A DNA stretch of 47,517 nt, from contig CAJWFK010000021.1 in assembly GCA_913031125.1 (NCBI GenBank), positions 1-47,517 of the forward strand. The letters run 5' to 3'. Both the position numbers and the translations under genes were made by a program. Source of the stretch: an uncultured Woeseia sp. Its GTDB lineage: Bacteria > Pseudomonadota > Gammaproteobacteria > Steroidobacterales > Woeseiaceae. This document shows positions 1 to 10,600 of the stretch, one piece after another (position 1 is the stretch's first letter; each line of letters begins with the position of its first letter). Under the pieces are notes generated by a model, which searched no databases, was not told the DNA's origin, and saw only the letters and a program-made list of their open reading frames with translations.

Positions 1-54
1 AGCGGCGGTCTCCAAAACCGCAGGTTGGGGGTTCGATTCCCTCCTGGCCTGCCA
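1..54 (+). tRNA. tRNA-Trp (CCA), 5' end cut by window start
   Basis: The 3' part of a tRNA is present: an anticodon stem GCGGT/ACCGC (5–9 and 17–21) closes the seven-base loop CTCCAAA, with anticodon CCA at 12–14. It is followed by a T-arm with the TTCGATT loop and a genomically encoded CCA end at 52–54. The acceptor 5' strand and D-arm lie outside the window. In many gammaproteobacteria tRNA-Trp sits between tufB and secE, which matches the next gene here. Confidence 0.95.
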
Positions 55-74
55 GGCATTAATTGAACAGAACA

Positions 75-449
75 ATGAACACAGTAGCACCAGAAGAAAA
101 TCAGTCGGGTTTACTCGATATTATAAAATTGCTCGCTGCAGCTACTACGCTAGTGGGCGGTCTTTATGGTTATTACTATCTGATTGAGTGGACTTTACCT
201 CTTCGGGTCCTCTTGGTTTTAGGGGGCTTGATAGCGGGTATCGGTATTGCAATGACAAGTACTCAGGGCCAACGGCTTTGGTCATTCATTCAGGGAGCAC
301 GAATTGAAATTCGTAAGGTGGTTTGGCCAACGAAGCAGGAGACGACTCAAACTGCAATTGCTGTGTTTGTGTTTACTCTGGTAATGGCTCTGTTTTTCTG
401 GGGGCTGGACTCATTTTTGCTATGGCTAACTCGTACATTAGTCGGTTAG
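75..449 (+). CDS. secE: Preprotein translocase subunit SecE
   Basis: SecE is the small essential subunit of the SecYEG channel in the inner membrane and clamps the two halves of SecY. The protein has the three-membrane-segment form typical of gammaproteobacteria: hydrophobic stretches near residues 15–38, 42–62 and 96–122. They are followed, or preceded, by the conserved cytoplasmic amphipathic segment with the RKVVWPT motif before the last helix. I chose the ATG at 75 (124 aa); a TTG at 63 in the same frame would add four residues, and neither start has a strong ribosome binding site. The gene begins only about 20 nt after tRNA-Trp, so the two are probably on one transcript, and nusG follows 40 nt later as in E. 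coli. Confidence 0.95.
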   Translation: MNTVAPEENQSGLLDIIKLLAAATTLVGGLYGYYYLIEWTLPLRVLLVLGGLIAGIGIAMTSTQGQRLWSFIQGARIEIRKVVWPTKQETTQTAIAVFVFTLVMALFFWGLDSFLLWLTRTLVG

Positions 450-489
450 TTATATAGTGTAGTAAGGAACAATAGGGGAATAACAGAAG

Positions 490-1023
490 GTGGCATTGCA
501 TTGGTACATAGTCCACGCCTATTCAAATTTTGAGCACAAGGTTAAGGCTTCTCTTGAGGAGCGCATTGAACTGATGGGGCTTGAAGACAAGTTTGGTGAC
601 ATATTGGTGCCAACGGAAGAGGTTGTCGAAATGAAGGAAGGTCAGAAGCGCCGAAGTGAGCGCAAATTCTTTCCTGGATATGTGCTTGTTCAAATGGAAA
701 TGGATGACGAGACTTGGCACCTTGTAAAGGAGGTCCCAAAGGTACTGGGATTCATTGGCGGATCTTCGGATAAACCTGCTCCAATTACTGAGGCGGAGGC
801 TAATAAAATTCTTGATAGAGTTCAGGAGGGTGCAGATAAGCCACGGCCGAAAGTTTTATTTGAGTCAGGCGAGGTAGTCCGTGTAATAGATGGACCCTTT
901 AACGACTTTTCTGGGGTAGTTGAGCAAGTGAACTACGAGAAGAGTAGGTTGCAAGTAGCGGTCCAGATTTTAGGCCGATCGACCCCTGTTGAACTCGATT
1001 TTGGTCAAGTGGAAAAAGGATAG
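490..1023 (+). CDS. nusG: Transcription elongation/antitermination factor NusG
   Basis: NusG binds the RNA polymerase clamp, suppresses pausing and links the polymerase to Rho or to ribosomal protein S10. The 177-residue protein has the usual two domains: an N-terminal NGN domain (about residues 1–115, beginning [14 protein letters not shown] and including [10 protein letters not shown] near 60–69) and a C-terminal KOW domain from about residue 127 ([16 protein letters not shown]). Translation starts at GTG 490, directly behind the purine-rich AGAAGG. Its length is close to the 181 residues of E. coli NusG. It pairs with secE in the classic secE–nusG unit. Confidence 0.97.
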   Translation: MALHWYIVHAYSNFEHKVKASLEERIELMGLEDKFGDILVPTEEVVEMKEGQKRRSERKFFPGYVLVQMEMDDETWHLVKEVPKVLGFIGGSSDKPAPITEAEANKILDRVQEGADKPRPKVLFESGEVVRVIDGPFNDFSGVVEQVNYEKSRLQVAVQILGRSTPVELDFGQVEKG

Positions 1024-1114
1024 GAATATACAGGTTGGCTGTTACTTTGCCGACCGTAATAAAAAACAATACGAGGAGGCTTAACTAGCCGCTTGGACTC
1101 GGGAGAAGATTACC

Positions 1115-1549
1115 ATGGCTAAGAAGGTTTCTAGCTATATCAAATTGCAGGTGCCTGCGGGTCAGGCAAATCCAAGCCCCCCAGTTGGCCCGGCGTTGGG
1201 TCAGCACGGTGTAAATATCATGGAATTCTGTAAAGCATTTAATGCTGAGACTCAAAGTGTGGAGCCAGGACTGCCTATACCGGTGATTATTACCGTCTAT
1301 AGCGACCGCAGTTTTACTTTCATTAGTAAAACACCTCCGGCTGCTGTTTTGCTTCGGAAAGCAGCAGGCGTAGAGAAAGGTTCTGGAATACCAAATACCG
1401 AGAAAGTGGGTACAGTTAATCGGAATCAGTTAGAAGAAATTGCAACCACCAAGATGCCTGATTTGACTGCTGCTGATATGGATGCAGCCGTGCGTACAGT
1501 GGCGGGAACGGCAAGGAGCATGGGTATTGAAACTGAGGGTGTGGAGTAA
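1115..1549 (+). CDS. rplK: 50S ribosomal protein L11
   Basis: L11 binds the GTPase-associated centre of 23S rRNA and is needed for factor-dependent GTP hydrolysis and for the stringent response through RelA. The 144-residue protein shows the N-terminal proline-rich switch segment ([13 protein letters not shown], from residue 20) and the C-terminal RNA-binding domain (about 75–144). The ATG at 1115 is preceded by GGGAGAAG. Its TAA stop overlaps the ATG of rplA by one base (TAATG at 1547), which suggests coupled translation. The 91-nt gap before the gene holds a poor promoter-like pair, TTGGCT (1035) and TAATAA (1057) with 16 nt between, that could be the L11 promoter. Confidence 0.98.
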   Translation: MAKKVSSYIKLQVPAGQANPSPPVGPALGQHGVNIMEFCKAFNAETQSVEPGLPIPVIITVYSDRSFTFISKTPPAAVLLRKAAGVEKGSGIPNTEKVGTVNRNQLEEIATTKMPDLTAADMDAAVRTVAGTARSMGIETEGVE

Positions 1550-2244
1550 TGGTGCTGGTATCGAAACGCAGGAAGTCGGCACAGGAAAAAGTAGATTCAA
1601 ACACAAAGTATTCTGTGGACGAAGCGCTTAGTTTAGTGAAGGAGTTTGCTACAGCAAAATTTCCGGAAAGCATTGATGTGGCGGTGAATCTTGGAGTTGA
1701 TCCGCGGAAATCAGATCAGGTAGTGAGGGGATCTACAGTTTTGCCTAATGGGACTGGGAAATCAGTTCGAGTGGCAGTGTTCGCTCAAGGAGAAAATGCC
1801 GACAAAGCAAAAGATGCTGGGGCAGATATCGTAGGGCTGGAGGATCTTGCTGAGAAAGTTAAAGACGGTGAGATGGATTTTCAAGTGGTCATCGCAACGC
1901 CGGATGCTATGCGGGTAGTTGGCACATTAGGACAAATACTGGGCCCGCGAGGTCTTATGCCGAACCCTAAAGTTGGCACCGTGACGACGGATGTTGAACA
2001 AGCAGTTAACAATGCAAAATCAGGGCAGGTTCGTTACCGGGCCGATAAGGCCGGTATTGTGCACTGCCCGATTGGTCGGGCCGATTTTGAAGTCGCCCAA
2101 CTTAAGGAAAATATGGAAGCTTTGCTGATCGATTTAAATAAAGCCAAGCCAGCTTCATCGAAAGGACAGTATGTTAAAAAGCTTACAGTTTCCTCAACCA
2201 TGGGCCCTGGCGTATCAATAGATAGGGCCTCGATAGAAATTTGA
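1549..2244 (+). CDS. rplA: 50S ribosomal protein L1
   Basis: L1 forms the mobile L1 stalk at the E site and, in E. coli, represses its own rplKA operon by binding the leader mRNA. The 231-residue length is close to the E. coli protein (234). Conserved segments include [18 protein letters not shown] (about 44–61), the [16 protein letters not shown] loop (about 130–145) and the C-terminal [16 protein letters not shown]. It starts inside the rplK stop codon. A gap of 228 nt with a strong palindrome and the L10 leader separates it from rplJ. Confidence 0.98.
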   Translation: MVLVSKRRKSAQEKVDSNTKYSVDEALSLVKEFATAKFPESIDVAVNLGVDPRKSDQVVRGSTVLPNGTGKSVRVAVFAQGENADKAKDAGADIVGLEDLAEKVKDGEMDFQVVIATPDAMRVVGTLGQILGPRGLMPNPKVGTVTTDVEQAVNNAKSGQVRYRADKAGIVHCPIGRADFEVAQLKENMEALLIDLNKAKPASSKGQYVKKLTVSSTMGPGVSIDRASIEI

Positions 2245-2262
2245 TTAGAGAAAATTTCAGTT

Positions 2263-2278
2263 TACGTCCTAGGACGTA
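2263..2278. repeat. Perfect 16-bp palindrome between rplA and rplJ
   Basis: TACGTCCTAGGACGTA is its own reverse complement, with 8-bp arms and no spacer. It lies 19 nt after the rplA stop. There is no T-run behind it, so it is not a standard intrinsic terminator; a protein-binding site or a processing hairpin are possible readings. Confidence 0.6.
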
Positions 2279-2317
2279 GCTGTGGATAGAGGCTGGGGTA
2301 AATCCCGGTCATCGTCG

Positions 2318-2376
2318 AAGACCGCAGGCGGTTGGTGTGAAGGTCAACCTTAATTATAGCCTGCGTAGATGGTGAA
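2318..2376 (+). promoter_or_regulatory. L10 (rplJ) leader, autoregulatory mRNA structure
   Basis: The segment starting AAGACCGCAGG and ending CCTGCGTAGATGGTGA matches the core of the E. coli rplJ leader that the L10(L12)4 complex binds to repress translation of rplJL. The outer stem GCAGGC (2324–2329) pairs perfectly with GCCTGC (2359–2364), and an inner stem GGTTG (2330–2334) pairs with CAACC (2345–2349). The leader is about 100–150 nt upstream of the rplJ start, as expected. The similarity was recognised from memory; a covariance-model search would settle it. Confidence 0.85.
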
Positions 2377-2472
2377 GCCTGAGTTGGAGAAATCTGGCAA
2401 CGGTAGCACTGTCAGTTTGGAGAGTTAGCACTGTTGCTACTCATATGTGTAACCGTAAGTCAGGAGATAATT

Positions 2473-2997
2473 ATGGCACTGAGACTCGAAGACAAAAAAG
2501 AAGTTGTCAAAGAGATAAACGCGGTTGCGGGCGAATCGCTGTCTGCTGTTGTTGCAGAATACAGGGGTTTGTCAGTTGCAGAAATGACGGCTTTGCGAAG
2601 AGAGGCTCGAGAAGCTGGAGTTTATATGCGTGTTGTAAAAAATACGTTAGCGCGCCGGGCCGTCAAAGGGACTAATTTTGAGTGTATTGAAGAAACGTTC
2701 AAGGGACCCCTTCTGCTCGCGTTTGCGAAGGAAGACCCGGGTGCTGCTGCAAGGGTTATCAGGACATTTTCTAAGGAGCATGAAGCTCTTCGGGCAGTGT
2801 CGCTTTCTATAGGCGGGCAGCTTATGCCTTCGTCCGAGCTCAAAAAGCTAGCAGATTTACCAACGCTAGATCAGGCTAGAGCTATGGTGCTCGGTGTTTT
2901 GCTGGCACCAGTTTCGCGATTCGCACGGATTCTTTCTGAGCCCCCAGCGATGCTAGTGCGGACCTTATCTGCCAGAAATAGCCAAGAAGCGATATAG
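2473..2997 (+). CDS. rplJ: 50S ribosomal protein L10
   Basis: L10 anchors the L7/L12 dimers on the 50S stalk base. The start at ATG 2473 is set by the strong ribosome binding site CAGGAGAT and by similarity to the E. coli N-terminus (MALRLEDKKEVV here). The open frame extends further upstream to 2434 but without homology. The product is 174 residues, close to the E. coli 165. The N-terminal rRNA-binding part includes VAEYRGLSVAEMTALRREAR (about 27–46) and VVKNTLARRAV (about 54–64); the C-terminal helix that carries L12 dimers follows residue 130. Expression is probably controlled by the L10 leader just upstream. Confidence 0.97.
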   Translation: MALRLEDKKEVVKEINAVAGESLSAVVAEYRGLSVAEMTALRREAREAGVYMRVVKNTLARRAVKGTNFECIEETFKGPLLLAFAKEDPGAAARVIRTFSKEHEALRAVSLSIGGQLMPSSELKKLADLPTLDQARAMVLGVLLAPVSRFARILSEPPAMLVRTLSARNSQEAI

Positions 2998-3056
2998 AAA
3001 AAAGATTTGTAAATAAATACCTGACTCAGGATTGATTTTTTTAAAGGAAAGTTGAA

Positions 3057-3437
3057 ATGGCATTATCAAATGAGGACCTGCTCAAAGAATTGAGCGCAAA
3101 GCCAATAATGGAAGTAGTCGAGCTTGTCAAAATGCTCGAAGAAGAATGGGGCGTGTCTGCTGCTGCTCCAGTAGCTGTAGCTGCTGTTGGTACCGGTGGC
3201 GACGCCGGAGAAGAAGCTGCTGAAAAGACTGAATTTGACGTTGTTCTTAATAGTTTTGGAGAGAACAAAGTTGCGGTTATTAAGGCAGTTCGCACGATTA
3301 CCGGTCTTGGCTTGAAGGAAGCCAAAGATACGGTTGAAGGTGCCCCAGCAACTATTAAGGAAGGCTTATCTAAGGACGAAGCCGAAGACTTCAAGAAACA
3401 GCTTGAAGAAGCTGGTGCTGCAGTCGAGTTGAAGTAA
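3057..3437 (+). CDS. rplL: 50S ribosomal protein L7/L12
   Basis: L7/L12 is the multicopy stalk protein that recruits and activates the translation GTPases. The 126-residue product has the N-terminal dimerisation domain (about 1–32), a flexible Ala/Val/Gly-rich acidic hinge (about 35–56) and the compact C-terminal domain from [12 protein letters not shown] (about 58) to VELK. The C-terminal domain contains the conserved [15 protein letters not shown] factor-binding helix. It follows rplJ by 59 nt with AAAGGAAAG as ribosome binding site. A hairpin-rich spacer separates it from rpoB, as in E. coli, where an attenuator lowers rpoB expression relative to L12. Confidence 0.98.
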   Translation: MALSNEDLLKELSAKPIMEVVELVKMLEEEWGVSAAAPVAVAAVGTGGDAGEEAAEKTEFDVVLNSFGENKVAVIKAVRTITGLGLKEAKDTVEGAPATIKEGLSKDEAEDFKKQLEEAGAAVELK

Positions 3438-3446
3438 GCGTTTGTC

Positions 3447-3527
3447 CCTGCAGTTCATGATGCAGGTACCTGCGCCCACTAAAGCGGGGGACCAACTGCA
3501 AAAAGCAGCCGGTAGAGCACTCACCGG
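3447..3527 (+). promoter_or_regulatory. rplL–rpoB spacer hairpins, likely attenuator/RNase III region
   Basis: The 128-nt spacer holds several small hairpins: CCTGCA (3447–3452) with TGCAGG (3461–3466), CTGC (3496–3499) with GCAG (3505–3508), and CCGGT (3509–3513) with ACCGG (3523–3527). None is followed by a T-run. In E. coli the same spacer holds a partial attenuator and an RNase III site. The position fits, but the identity is inferred. Confidence 0.45.
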
Positions 3528-3565
3528 AAGCTTAGTTGTACCCCAAATATTGAGGACATAAACGA

Positions 3566-6500
3566 ATGCCTTATTCATTCACTGAGAAAAAACGTATACG
3601 TAAGAGTTTCGGCAAGCGACCGACGATTCTAGAAGTTCCACACATGCTTTCTATCCAGCTCAACTCGTACAATAAGTTTCTGCAGGTGGATAAGTCTGTG
3701 CCAGACCGTGAAGATATTGGACTCCATGCTGCTTTCCAGACTGTTTTTCCAATTGTTAGCTACTCTGGTAACGCGGCACTTGAGTACGTGAGCTATCGAT
3801 TGGGAGAGCCCGTGTTTGATGTTAAGGAGTGTCAGATGCGTGGCCTCACCTATGCAGCACCAATACGAGTCAAGGTCCGTTTGGTTATCTATGACAAAGA
3901 AGCTAGCGGTTCTCCAAAACCAGTTAAAGATATTCGAGAGCAGGAAGTTTATTTAGGTGAAATGCCTCTTATGACAACGAATGGCACATTCGTAATTAAT
4001 GGTACGGAGAGGGTTATAGTGTCGCAATTGCATCGTTCACCGGGTGTATTCTTCGATCATGATAAAGGAAAAACTCATTCTTCAGGGAAGTTACTTTTTT
4101 CGGCACGTGTTATTCCTTATCGTGGTTCTTGGCTAGATTTTGAGTTTGATCCCAAAGACGCAGTATTTGCGCGAATTGATCGGCGTAGAAAGCTGCCAGT
4201 CACAATCATATTAAGAGCGCTCGGACTATCCAATGAAGAGATGTTGGATATTTTCTTTGACAAGAGTGATTTTTACCTGTCGAAAAAAGACATTCGCATG
4301 CAGCTTGTGCCTGAAAATTTTCGAGGTGAAACCGCTAGTTTCGATATAAAGCTTGGTCGAAAGACCATACTCAAAGAGGGTCGCCGTGTTACCGCTAAGC
4401 ATGTCCGTGATATGGAGAAATCCACGGTTGAGCGGTTGGTTGTACCGATTGAGTATTTGGAAGGCAAGATATTGGCGCACGACGTTATCGATCGTGAAAC
4501 TGGCGAACTTCTTGCCGCAGCGAACGATGAAATGTCTGCCGAGTTGACGGAAGTATTTGTAGAAAAAGGTGTAGAACATGTCCGGTGCCTCTCTGTTAAT
4601 GATCTTGATCGAGGACCATATATTTCCAATACTCTCAGAGTTGACCCATCGACTACACGCCTTGAGGCTCTCGTAGAAATTTATCGCATGATGCGTCCCG
4701 GAGAACCGCCCACTAAAGATGCAGCTGAGAACCTGTTTCAAAACCTATTTTTTAATCCAGATCGTTACGACTTATCAGCTGTGGGCCGCATGAAATTTAA
4801 TCGCCGAGTTGGGCGGGATATTTCGGTAGGTAAGCACATTCTCGAGAATGAGGACATTATCGATGTGCTCAAAACTCTCATTGGTATTCGTAACGGTGAT
4901 GGTACCGTCGATGATATTGATCATCTTGGCAATCGTCGGGTTCGCAGTGTAGGGGAAATGGCGGAGAATGCTTTTCGTGTTGGTCTCGTCCGTGTGGAGC
5001 GTGCCGTCAAAGAGCGCCTCACGCAGGCTGAGGCGGACAATCTGATGCCACAGGAAATGATTAATGCAAAGCCAGTGGCTGCGGCAGTGAAGGAATTTTT
5101 TGGCTCAAGCCAATTGTCGCAATTTATGGATCAAAATAACCCATTGTCGGAAGTAACTCATAAGCGGCGTGTATCTGCATTAGGTCCAGGAGGACTGACC
5201 CGGGAGCGAGCTGGGTTTGAGGTTCGAGACGTGCATCCAACTCACTATGGGCGAGTATGTCCAATTGAGACTCCAGAAGGTCCAAATATAGGTCTAATTA
5301 ACTCTCTTGCTGTTTATGCTCGTACTAATGAGTACGGTTTTCTTGAGACTCCTTACCGCAAAGTGGAAAAAGGAAAGGCTACGGCGGAAATCGAGTATTT
5401 GTCGGCAATTGAGGAAAGGCAGTATGTTATTGCACAAGCGAACTCGGATTTGGATACGCTCGGCCGTTTTAAGGAAGATCTTGTCTCTGTTCGTCACCAA
5501 AACGAGTTTACGTTGGCAGATCCGTCAACAATTGATTACATGGATGTAAGCCCACGCCAAATTGTTTCGGTGGCAGCTTCGCTCATTCCATTCTTGGAGC
5601 ACGATGATGCAAACCGTGCATTGATGGGCTCGAATATGCAGCGTCAAGCTGTACCCACTTTACGTTCTGAAGCCCCACTCGTTGGTACGGGAATGGAGCG
5701 CGCAGTTGCGGTCGATTCAGGAGTAACCGTAGTTGCTAAGCGTGGGGGAGTTGTAGATTCTGTTGATGCATCCCGTATTGTTGTGCGTGTGAACGATGAT
5801 GAAACAGGTGCATCTGAATCCGGTGTTGATATTTACAACCTGACGAAATATACCCGATCAAATCAAAATACCTGCATTAACCAGCGGCCGCTGGTTAATG
5901 CAGGAAATGCGATTTCTAAGGACGATGTTTTAGCCGATGGTCCTTCAACGAATCTAGGTGAACTGGCGCTTGGCCAAAATCTTCTCGTTGCCTTTATGCC
6001 TTGGAATGGCTACAACTTTGAGGATTCGATTCTTATCTCCGAGCAAGTCGTCAAGGAAGATAGATTTACCACAATTCATATCGAGGAGTTGTCCTGTGTG
6101 GCGCGCGATACTAAATTAGGGAGCGAAGATGTTACTTCGGATATACCCAATGTTGGAGATTCAGCGCTTTCTAAACTCGATGAATCTGGTATTGCTTTTA
6201 TCGGAGCCGAAGTTAAATCAGGCGATATTCTTGTTGGTAAGGTGACACCGAAAGGTGAGACACAGTTAACACCAGAAGAAAAACTGTTGCGCGCTATTTT
6301 TGGGGAGAAAGCATCGGATGTTAAAGATACGTCACTTCGTGTTCCGCCCGGTATGGATGGAACTGTTATTGATGTGCGTGTTTTCACTCGCGATGGTGTA
6401 GAAAAAGACACTAGAGCATTGTCAATCGAACGATCTGAGTTGGAAGTGGTCCGAAAAGATCTTGATGATACGCTTCGTATTTTAGAGGAAGATATCTACG

Positions 6501-7648
6501 AGCGCCTCGAACGTGTGCTCACTGGAAAAATGGCGGCAGGCGGTCCAAATGGTCTCAAATCCGGATCTAAGGTTACTGAAGGCTACCTCAATGAATTACC
6601 GCGTAATGAGTGGTTTCAGATCAGACTAAAAACTGACAACGCTAACAAGCAACTAGAAAGCGCTGCTGAGCGTCTCAAAGCTCAGCGTGATGAGTTTGAT
6701 CGTCTATACGATGAGAAAAAAGCAAAAATTACAGCCGGCGATGATCTGGCTCCCGGTGTTTTAAAAATGGTCAAGGTTTATCTTGCGGTGAAGCGAAGGA
6801 TACAACCTGGTGACAAGATGGCAGGAAGGCATGGAAACAAAGGTGTTATATCAACTATCGTTCCTGTCGAAGATATGCCATATCTTGATGATGGCACGCC
6901 CGTTGACATTGTATTGAATCCGCTTGGTGTACCCTCAAGAATGAATGTGGGCCAGGTTTTGGAAACGCATTTAGGGATGGCTGCTAAAGGTTTAGGTAAC
7001 AAGATTAATTCTATGCTTGAAGCACAAGAAGCAACGGCAAAGATTCGTCATTTTCTTGAGAAGATATACAACAAGACTGGTGGGAAGACGGAACAAATTA
7101 GTACTCTTAACGATGAAGAGATTCTTGAGCTTGCCGGCAATTTGGTAAACGGTGTGCCAATCGCAACACCTGTGTTTGATGGAGCGTCTGAAACAGAGAT
7201 CAAGACCTTGTTGCACTTGGCGGATCTATCTGACACAGGACAGTCCCGCCTCAATGATGGTCGAACTGGTGAAGCCTTTGCCCGAGAAATCACTGTTGGT
7301 TATATGTATATGCTGAAACTTAATCATTTAGTTGATGACAAAATGCATGCTCGGTCAACAGGGCCATATAGCCTTGTAACTCAACAACCACTTGGTGGTA
7401 AGGCACAGTTTGGAGGCCAGAGGTTTGGTGAGATGGAGGTTTGGGCTTTAGAAGCCTATGGTGCTGCCTATACCTTGCAGGAGATGTTGACGGTCAAGTC
7501 TGATGATGTCCAAGGCAGAACTAAAATGTACAAAAATATTGTGGATGGTGAACATGAGATGGATGCTGGTATGCCGGAATCTTTTAATGTGCTGGTGAAA
7601 GAAATTCGATCTCTCGGGATCAACATTCAGCTGGAGACAGAGAAATGA
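3566..7648 (+). CDS. rpoB: DNA-directed RNA polymerase subunit beta
   Basis: The beta subunit forms one pincer of the RNA polymerase catalytic core. At 1360 residues it is close to the E. coli length of 1342. The rifampicin-binding region is intact and of wild-type form: [16 protein letters not shown], with Asp522, His532 and Ser537 corresponding to E. coli 516, 526 and 531. The conserved [16 protein letters not shown] stretch follows, as do the GRHGNKGV active-site segment and the C-terminal [20 protein letters not shown] block that contacts beta'. It overlaps rpoC by four bases (ATGA at 7645), indicating translational coupling that keeps the two subunits in balance. Confidence 0.99.
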   Translation: MPYSFTEKKRIRKSFGKRPTILEVPHMLSIQLNSYNKFLQVDKSVPDREDIGLHAAFQTVFPIVSYSGNAALEYVSYRLGEPVFDVKECQMRGLTYAAPIRVKVRLVIYDKEASGSPKPVKDIREQEVYLGEMPLMTTNGTFVINGTERVIVSQLHRSPGVFFDHDKGKTHSSGKLLFSARVIPYRGSWLDFEFDPKDAVFARIDRRRKLPVTIILRALGLSNEEMLDIFFDKSDFYLSKKDIRMQLVPENFRGETASFDIKLGRKTILKEGRRVTAKHVRDMEKSTVERLVVPIEYLEGKILAHDVIDRETGELLAAANDEMSAELTEVFVEKGVEHVRCLSVNDLDRGPYISNTLRVDPSTTRLEALVEIYRMMRPGEPPTKDAAENLFQNLFFNPDRYDLSAVGRMKFNRRVGRDISVGKHILENEDIIDVLKTLIGIRNGDGTVDDIDHLGNRRVRSVGEMAENAFRVGLVRVERAVKERLTQAEADNLMPQEMINAKPVAAAVKEFFGSSQLSQFMDQNNPLSEVTHKRRVSALGPGGLTRERAGFEVRDVHPTHYGRVCPIETPEGPNIGLINSLAVYARTNEYGFLETPYRKVEKGKATAEIEYLSAIEERQYVIAQANSDLDTLGRFKEDLVSVRHQNEFTLADPSTIDYMDVSPRQIVSVAASLIPFLEHDDANRALMGSNMQRQAVPTLRSEAPLVGTGMERAVAVDSGVTVVAKRGGVVDSVDASRIVVRVNDDETGASESGVDIYNLTKYTRSNQNTCINQRPLVNAGNAISKDDVLADGPSTNLGELALGQNLLVAFMPWNGYNFEDSILISEQVVKEDRFTTIHIEELSCVARDTKLGSEDVTSDIPNVGDSALSKLDESGIAFIGAEVKSGDILVGKVTPKGETQLTPEEKLLRAIFGEKASDVKDTSLRVPPGMDGTVIDVRVFTRDGVEKDTRALSIERSELEVVRKDLDDTLRILEEDIYERLERVLTGKMAAGGPNGLKSGSKVTEGYLNELPRNEWFQIRLKTDNANKQLESAAERLKAQRDEFDRLYDEKKAKITAGDDLAPGVLKMVKVYLAVKRRIQPGDKMAGRHGNKGVISTIVPVEDMPYLDDGTPVDIVLNPLGVPSRMNVGQVLETHLGMAAKGLGNKINSMLEAQEATAKIRHFLEKIYNKTGGKTEQISTLNDEEILELAGNLVNGVPIATPVFDGASETEIKTLLHLADLSDTGQSRLNDGRTGEAFAREITVGYMYMLKLNHLVDDKMHARSTGPYSLVTQQPLGGKAQFGGQRFGEMEVWALEAYGAAYTLQEMLTVKSDDVQGRTKMYKNIVDGEHEMDAGMPESFNVLVKEIRSLGINIQLETEK

Positions 7649-10600
7649 GAGATCTGCTCAACTTATTTAAATATCAGAATCCGGTTGAGGATTTCGATGC
7701 AATCCGCATCGGATTGGCCTCCCCCGATATGGTTCGTTCTTGGTCATTCGGAGAAGTCAAGAAGCCTGAGACCATTAACTATAGAACATTCAAACCAGAA
7801 CGTGATGGGCTTTTCTGTGCCAAGATTTTTGGTCCCATTAAGGATTACGAATGTCTTTGTGGAAAATATAAACGGCTGAAGCATCGAGGTGTTGTGTGCG
7901 AAAAATGTGGTGTAGAGGTTACCCAAACTAAAGTCCGCCGTGAGCGTATGGCCCATATTGAGCTGGCAAGTCCAGTTGCACATATATGGTTTCTGAAGTC
8001 TCTTCCGTCGCGTATTGGGTTAATGCTTGATATGACTCTTCGTGAGATTGAGCGTGTGCTCTATTTCGAGGCCTTTGTTGTTGTCGATCCGGGTATGACG
8101 GTTCTGGAACGTGGTCAGCTTATGACTGATGAGATGTATCTCGATGCTATCGAGCAGTATGGTGATGAATTTGATGCACGGATGGGCGCAGAGGCTGTGC
8201 AGCAAATGCTCATGACCGTCGATCTACAAAGAGAAGTCCTGCAGGTAAGGGAAGATATTGGTGCTACTCGGTCCGAGACTAAAATAAAGCGTCTGTCAAA
8301 ACGCCTAAAGCTCCTAGAATCTTTTATTGATTCGGGTAATAAACCAGAGTGGATGGTAATGAATGTTCTGCCGGTTTTGCCACCTGATTTGCGTCCGTTG
8401 GTACCATTAGATGGTGGTCGCTTCGCTACATCAGATCTCAACGACCTCTATCGGCGGGTCATTAACCGCAACAATCGGTTAGCACGTCTGTTGGAACTAA
8501 ATGCACCAGATATAATTGTACGTAACGAGAAACGAATGCTCCAAGAATCGGTTGATGCGTTGCTCGATAATGGCCGACGTGGTCGTGCTATTACTGGCAC
8601 TAACAAGCGTCCATTGAAATCACTGGCGGATATGATTAAGGGGAAGCAGGGTCGTTTCCGGCAGAATTTACTTGGTAAGCGTGTCGATTACTCAGGTCGG
8701 TCCGTTATTGTCGTTGGCCCTACTCTCAAGCTACACCAGTGTGGACTGCCTAAAAAGATGGCATTGGAGCTGTTCAAGCCATTTATATTTTCCAAACTTC
8801 AGTTACGTGGTGAGGCGACAACAATTAAGGCAGCGAAACGCTTGGTTGAGCGAGAAGGTGCTGAAGTTTGGGATATTCTTGAAGAAGTTATCCGGGAACA
8901 TCCGGTGATGCTTAATCGTGCTCCAACGCTTCATAGGCTTGGAATACAAGGTTTCGAGCCAGTACTGATTGAAGGCAAAGCGATACAATTGCATCCACTG
9001 GTATGTACTGCGTTTAACGCAGATTTTGACGGCGACCAAATGGCCGTCCATGTTCCGTTGTCAATAGAGGCGCAGCTCGAAGCACGTGCTCTTATGATGT
9101 CATCGAACAATATATTGTCTCCAGCAAACGGTGATCCAATTATTGTGCCGTCTCAAGATGTAGTGCTTGGCCTTTATTACATGACTCGGTCTACTGTCAA
9201 CGGTAGAGGTGAGGGCATGATTTTTTGCGATATTGATGAAGCTCGCCGTGCTTATGAGAATGACCTGTGTGCGTTACAAGCGCGTGTCAAAGTCCGGGTG
9301 CCAATCCATGAGCGTGATAAAGAAGGAGAGGTTGCTACAACTCTTAGGACAGTTGAAACAACGGTGGGACGTGCCTTGCTTTCAACGTTATTGCCAACCG
9401 GGTTGAGTTTCGATCTTATTAATCGCGACATGACGAAAAAGGCAATTTTAAATGTGATTAATGCCAGTTACCGTAACCTCGGTCTTAAGAAGACAGTGCT
9501 ATTCGCGGATCGGTTAATGTATACGGGTTTTCGATTTGCCACTGCGGCCGGTATTTCAATTGGCGTGAACGACATGGTTGTTCCTGACAGTAAGGAAGAG
9601 ATTCTAGCTATCGCTGAATCTGAAGTAAAAGAGATCCAGGACCAATATTCTTCTGGTCTTGTTACTGAAGGGGAGCGTTACAACAAGGTCGTCGACATTT
9701 GGTCAAGGACTAATGACCAAGTGGCGAAAGCGATGATGGATAAGCTTGGTATGGAGGTAGTTAAAGATGCAAGCGGTGCTGATGTAGAGCAGGAATCTTT
9801 CAATTCAATCTATATGATGGCGGACTCGGGTGCACGGGGTTCCGCGGCGCAAATAAGGCAGCTTGCAGGTATGCGTGGCCTTATGGCTAAGCCAGATGGT
9901 TCGATTATCGAAACTCCTATTACGGCAAATTTTCGAGAAGGCTTGGATGTCCTGCAATATTTTATCTCTACTCACGGTGCTCGAAAGGGTCTTGCTGATA
10001 CAGCTTTGAAGACAGCCAATTCGGGGTATCTAACTCGCCGCCTTGTTGATGTTGCTCAGGACCTGGTTGTTACAGAAGTTGATTGTGAAACTGAAAAAGG
10101 TGTGCCGATGGCTCCTCTCGTTGAAGGCGGTGATATTGTTGAACCATTGCGGGACCGCGTTCTTGGTAGGGTGCTTGCAAAGTCAGCGCTTATACCTGGT
10201 ACCGACAATGTAGCGTTTGATGCGGGAACCTTGCTGAATGAGGGAGAAGTTGCAAGGCTTGAGGAATTGTCGATCGACCATGTGACAGTTCGGTCTCCAA
10301 TCACCTGTGAGATTCGTTATGGTGTGTGCGCACAGTGTTATGGTCGTGATTTGGCAAGGGGACACCGGATTAACATTGGTGAAGCTGTTGGCGTAATTGC
10401 CGCTCAGTCTATCGGGGAGCCGGGTACTCAGTTGACAATGCGTACTTTCCACATCGGAGGTGCTGCGTCGCGTTCGGCTGCAGCAAATTCCATTGAAATA
10501 AAGAATAACGGTACTGTGAAACTGAACAACATAAAGACCGTTAAGCACAAAAAGAAATATCTTGTAGCTGTATCGCGTTCTGGAGAAATCTTGGTTTATA

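Noticed and set aside
63..74. TTG at 63 as the secE start
   Set aside because: It adds only four unconserved residues and would begin 8 nt after the tRNA end; the ATG at 75 is simpler, although neither has a good ribosome binding site.
1021..1114. L1-binding operator in the rplK leader
   Set aside because: The GGGAG and GATTACC elements are there, but without the spacing and pairing needed for the L1 fold; too weak to annotate.
4226..4741. Open frame of 171 codons on the − strand inside rpoB
   Set aside because: It overlaps conserved rpoB coding sequence completely and shows no recognisable protein features.
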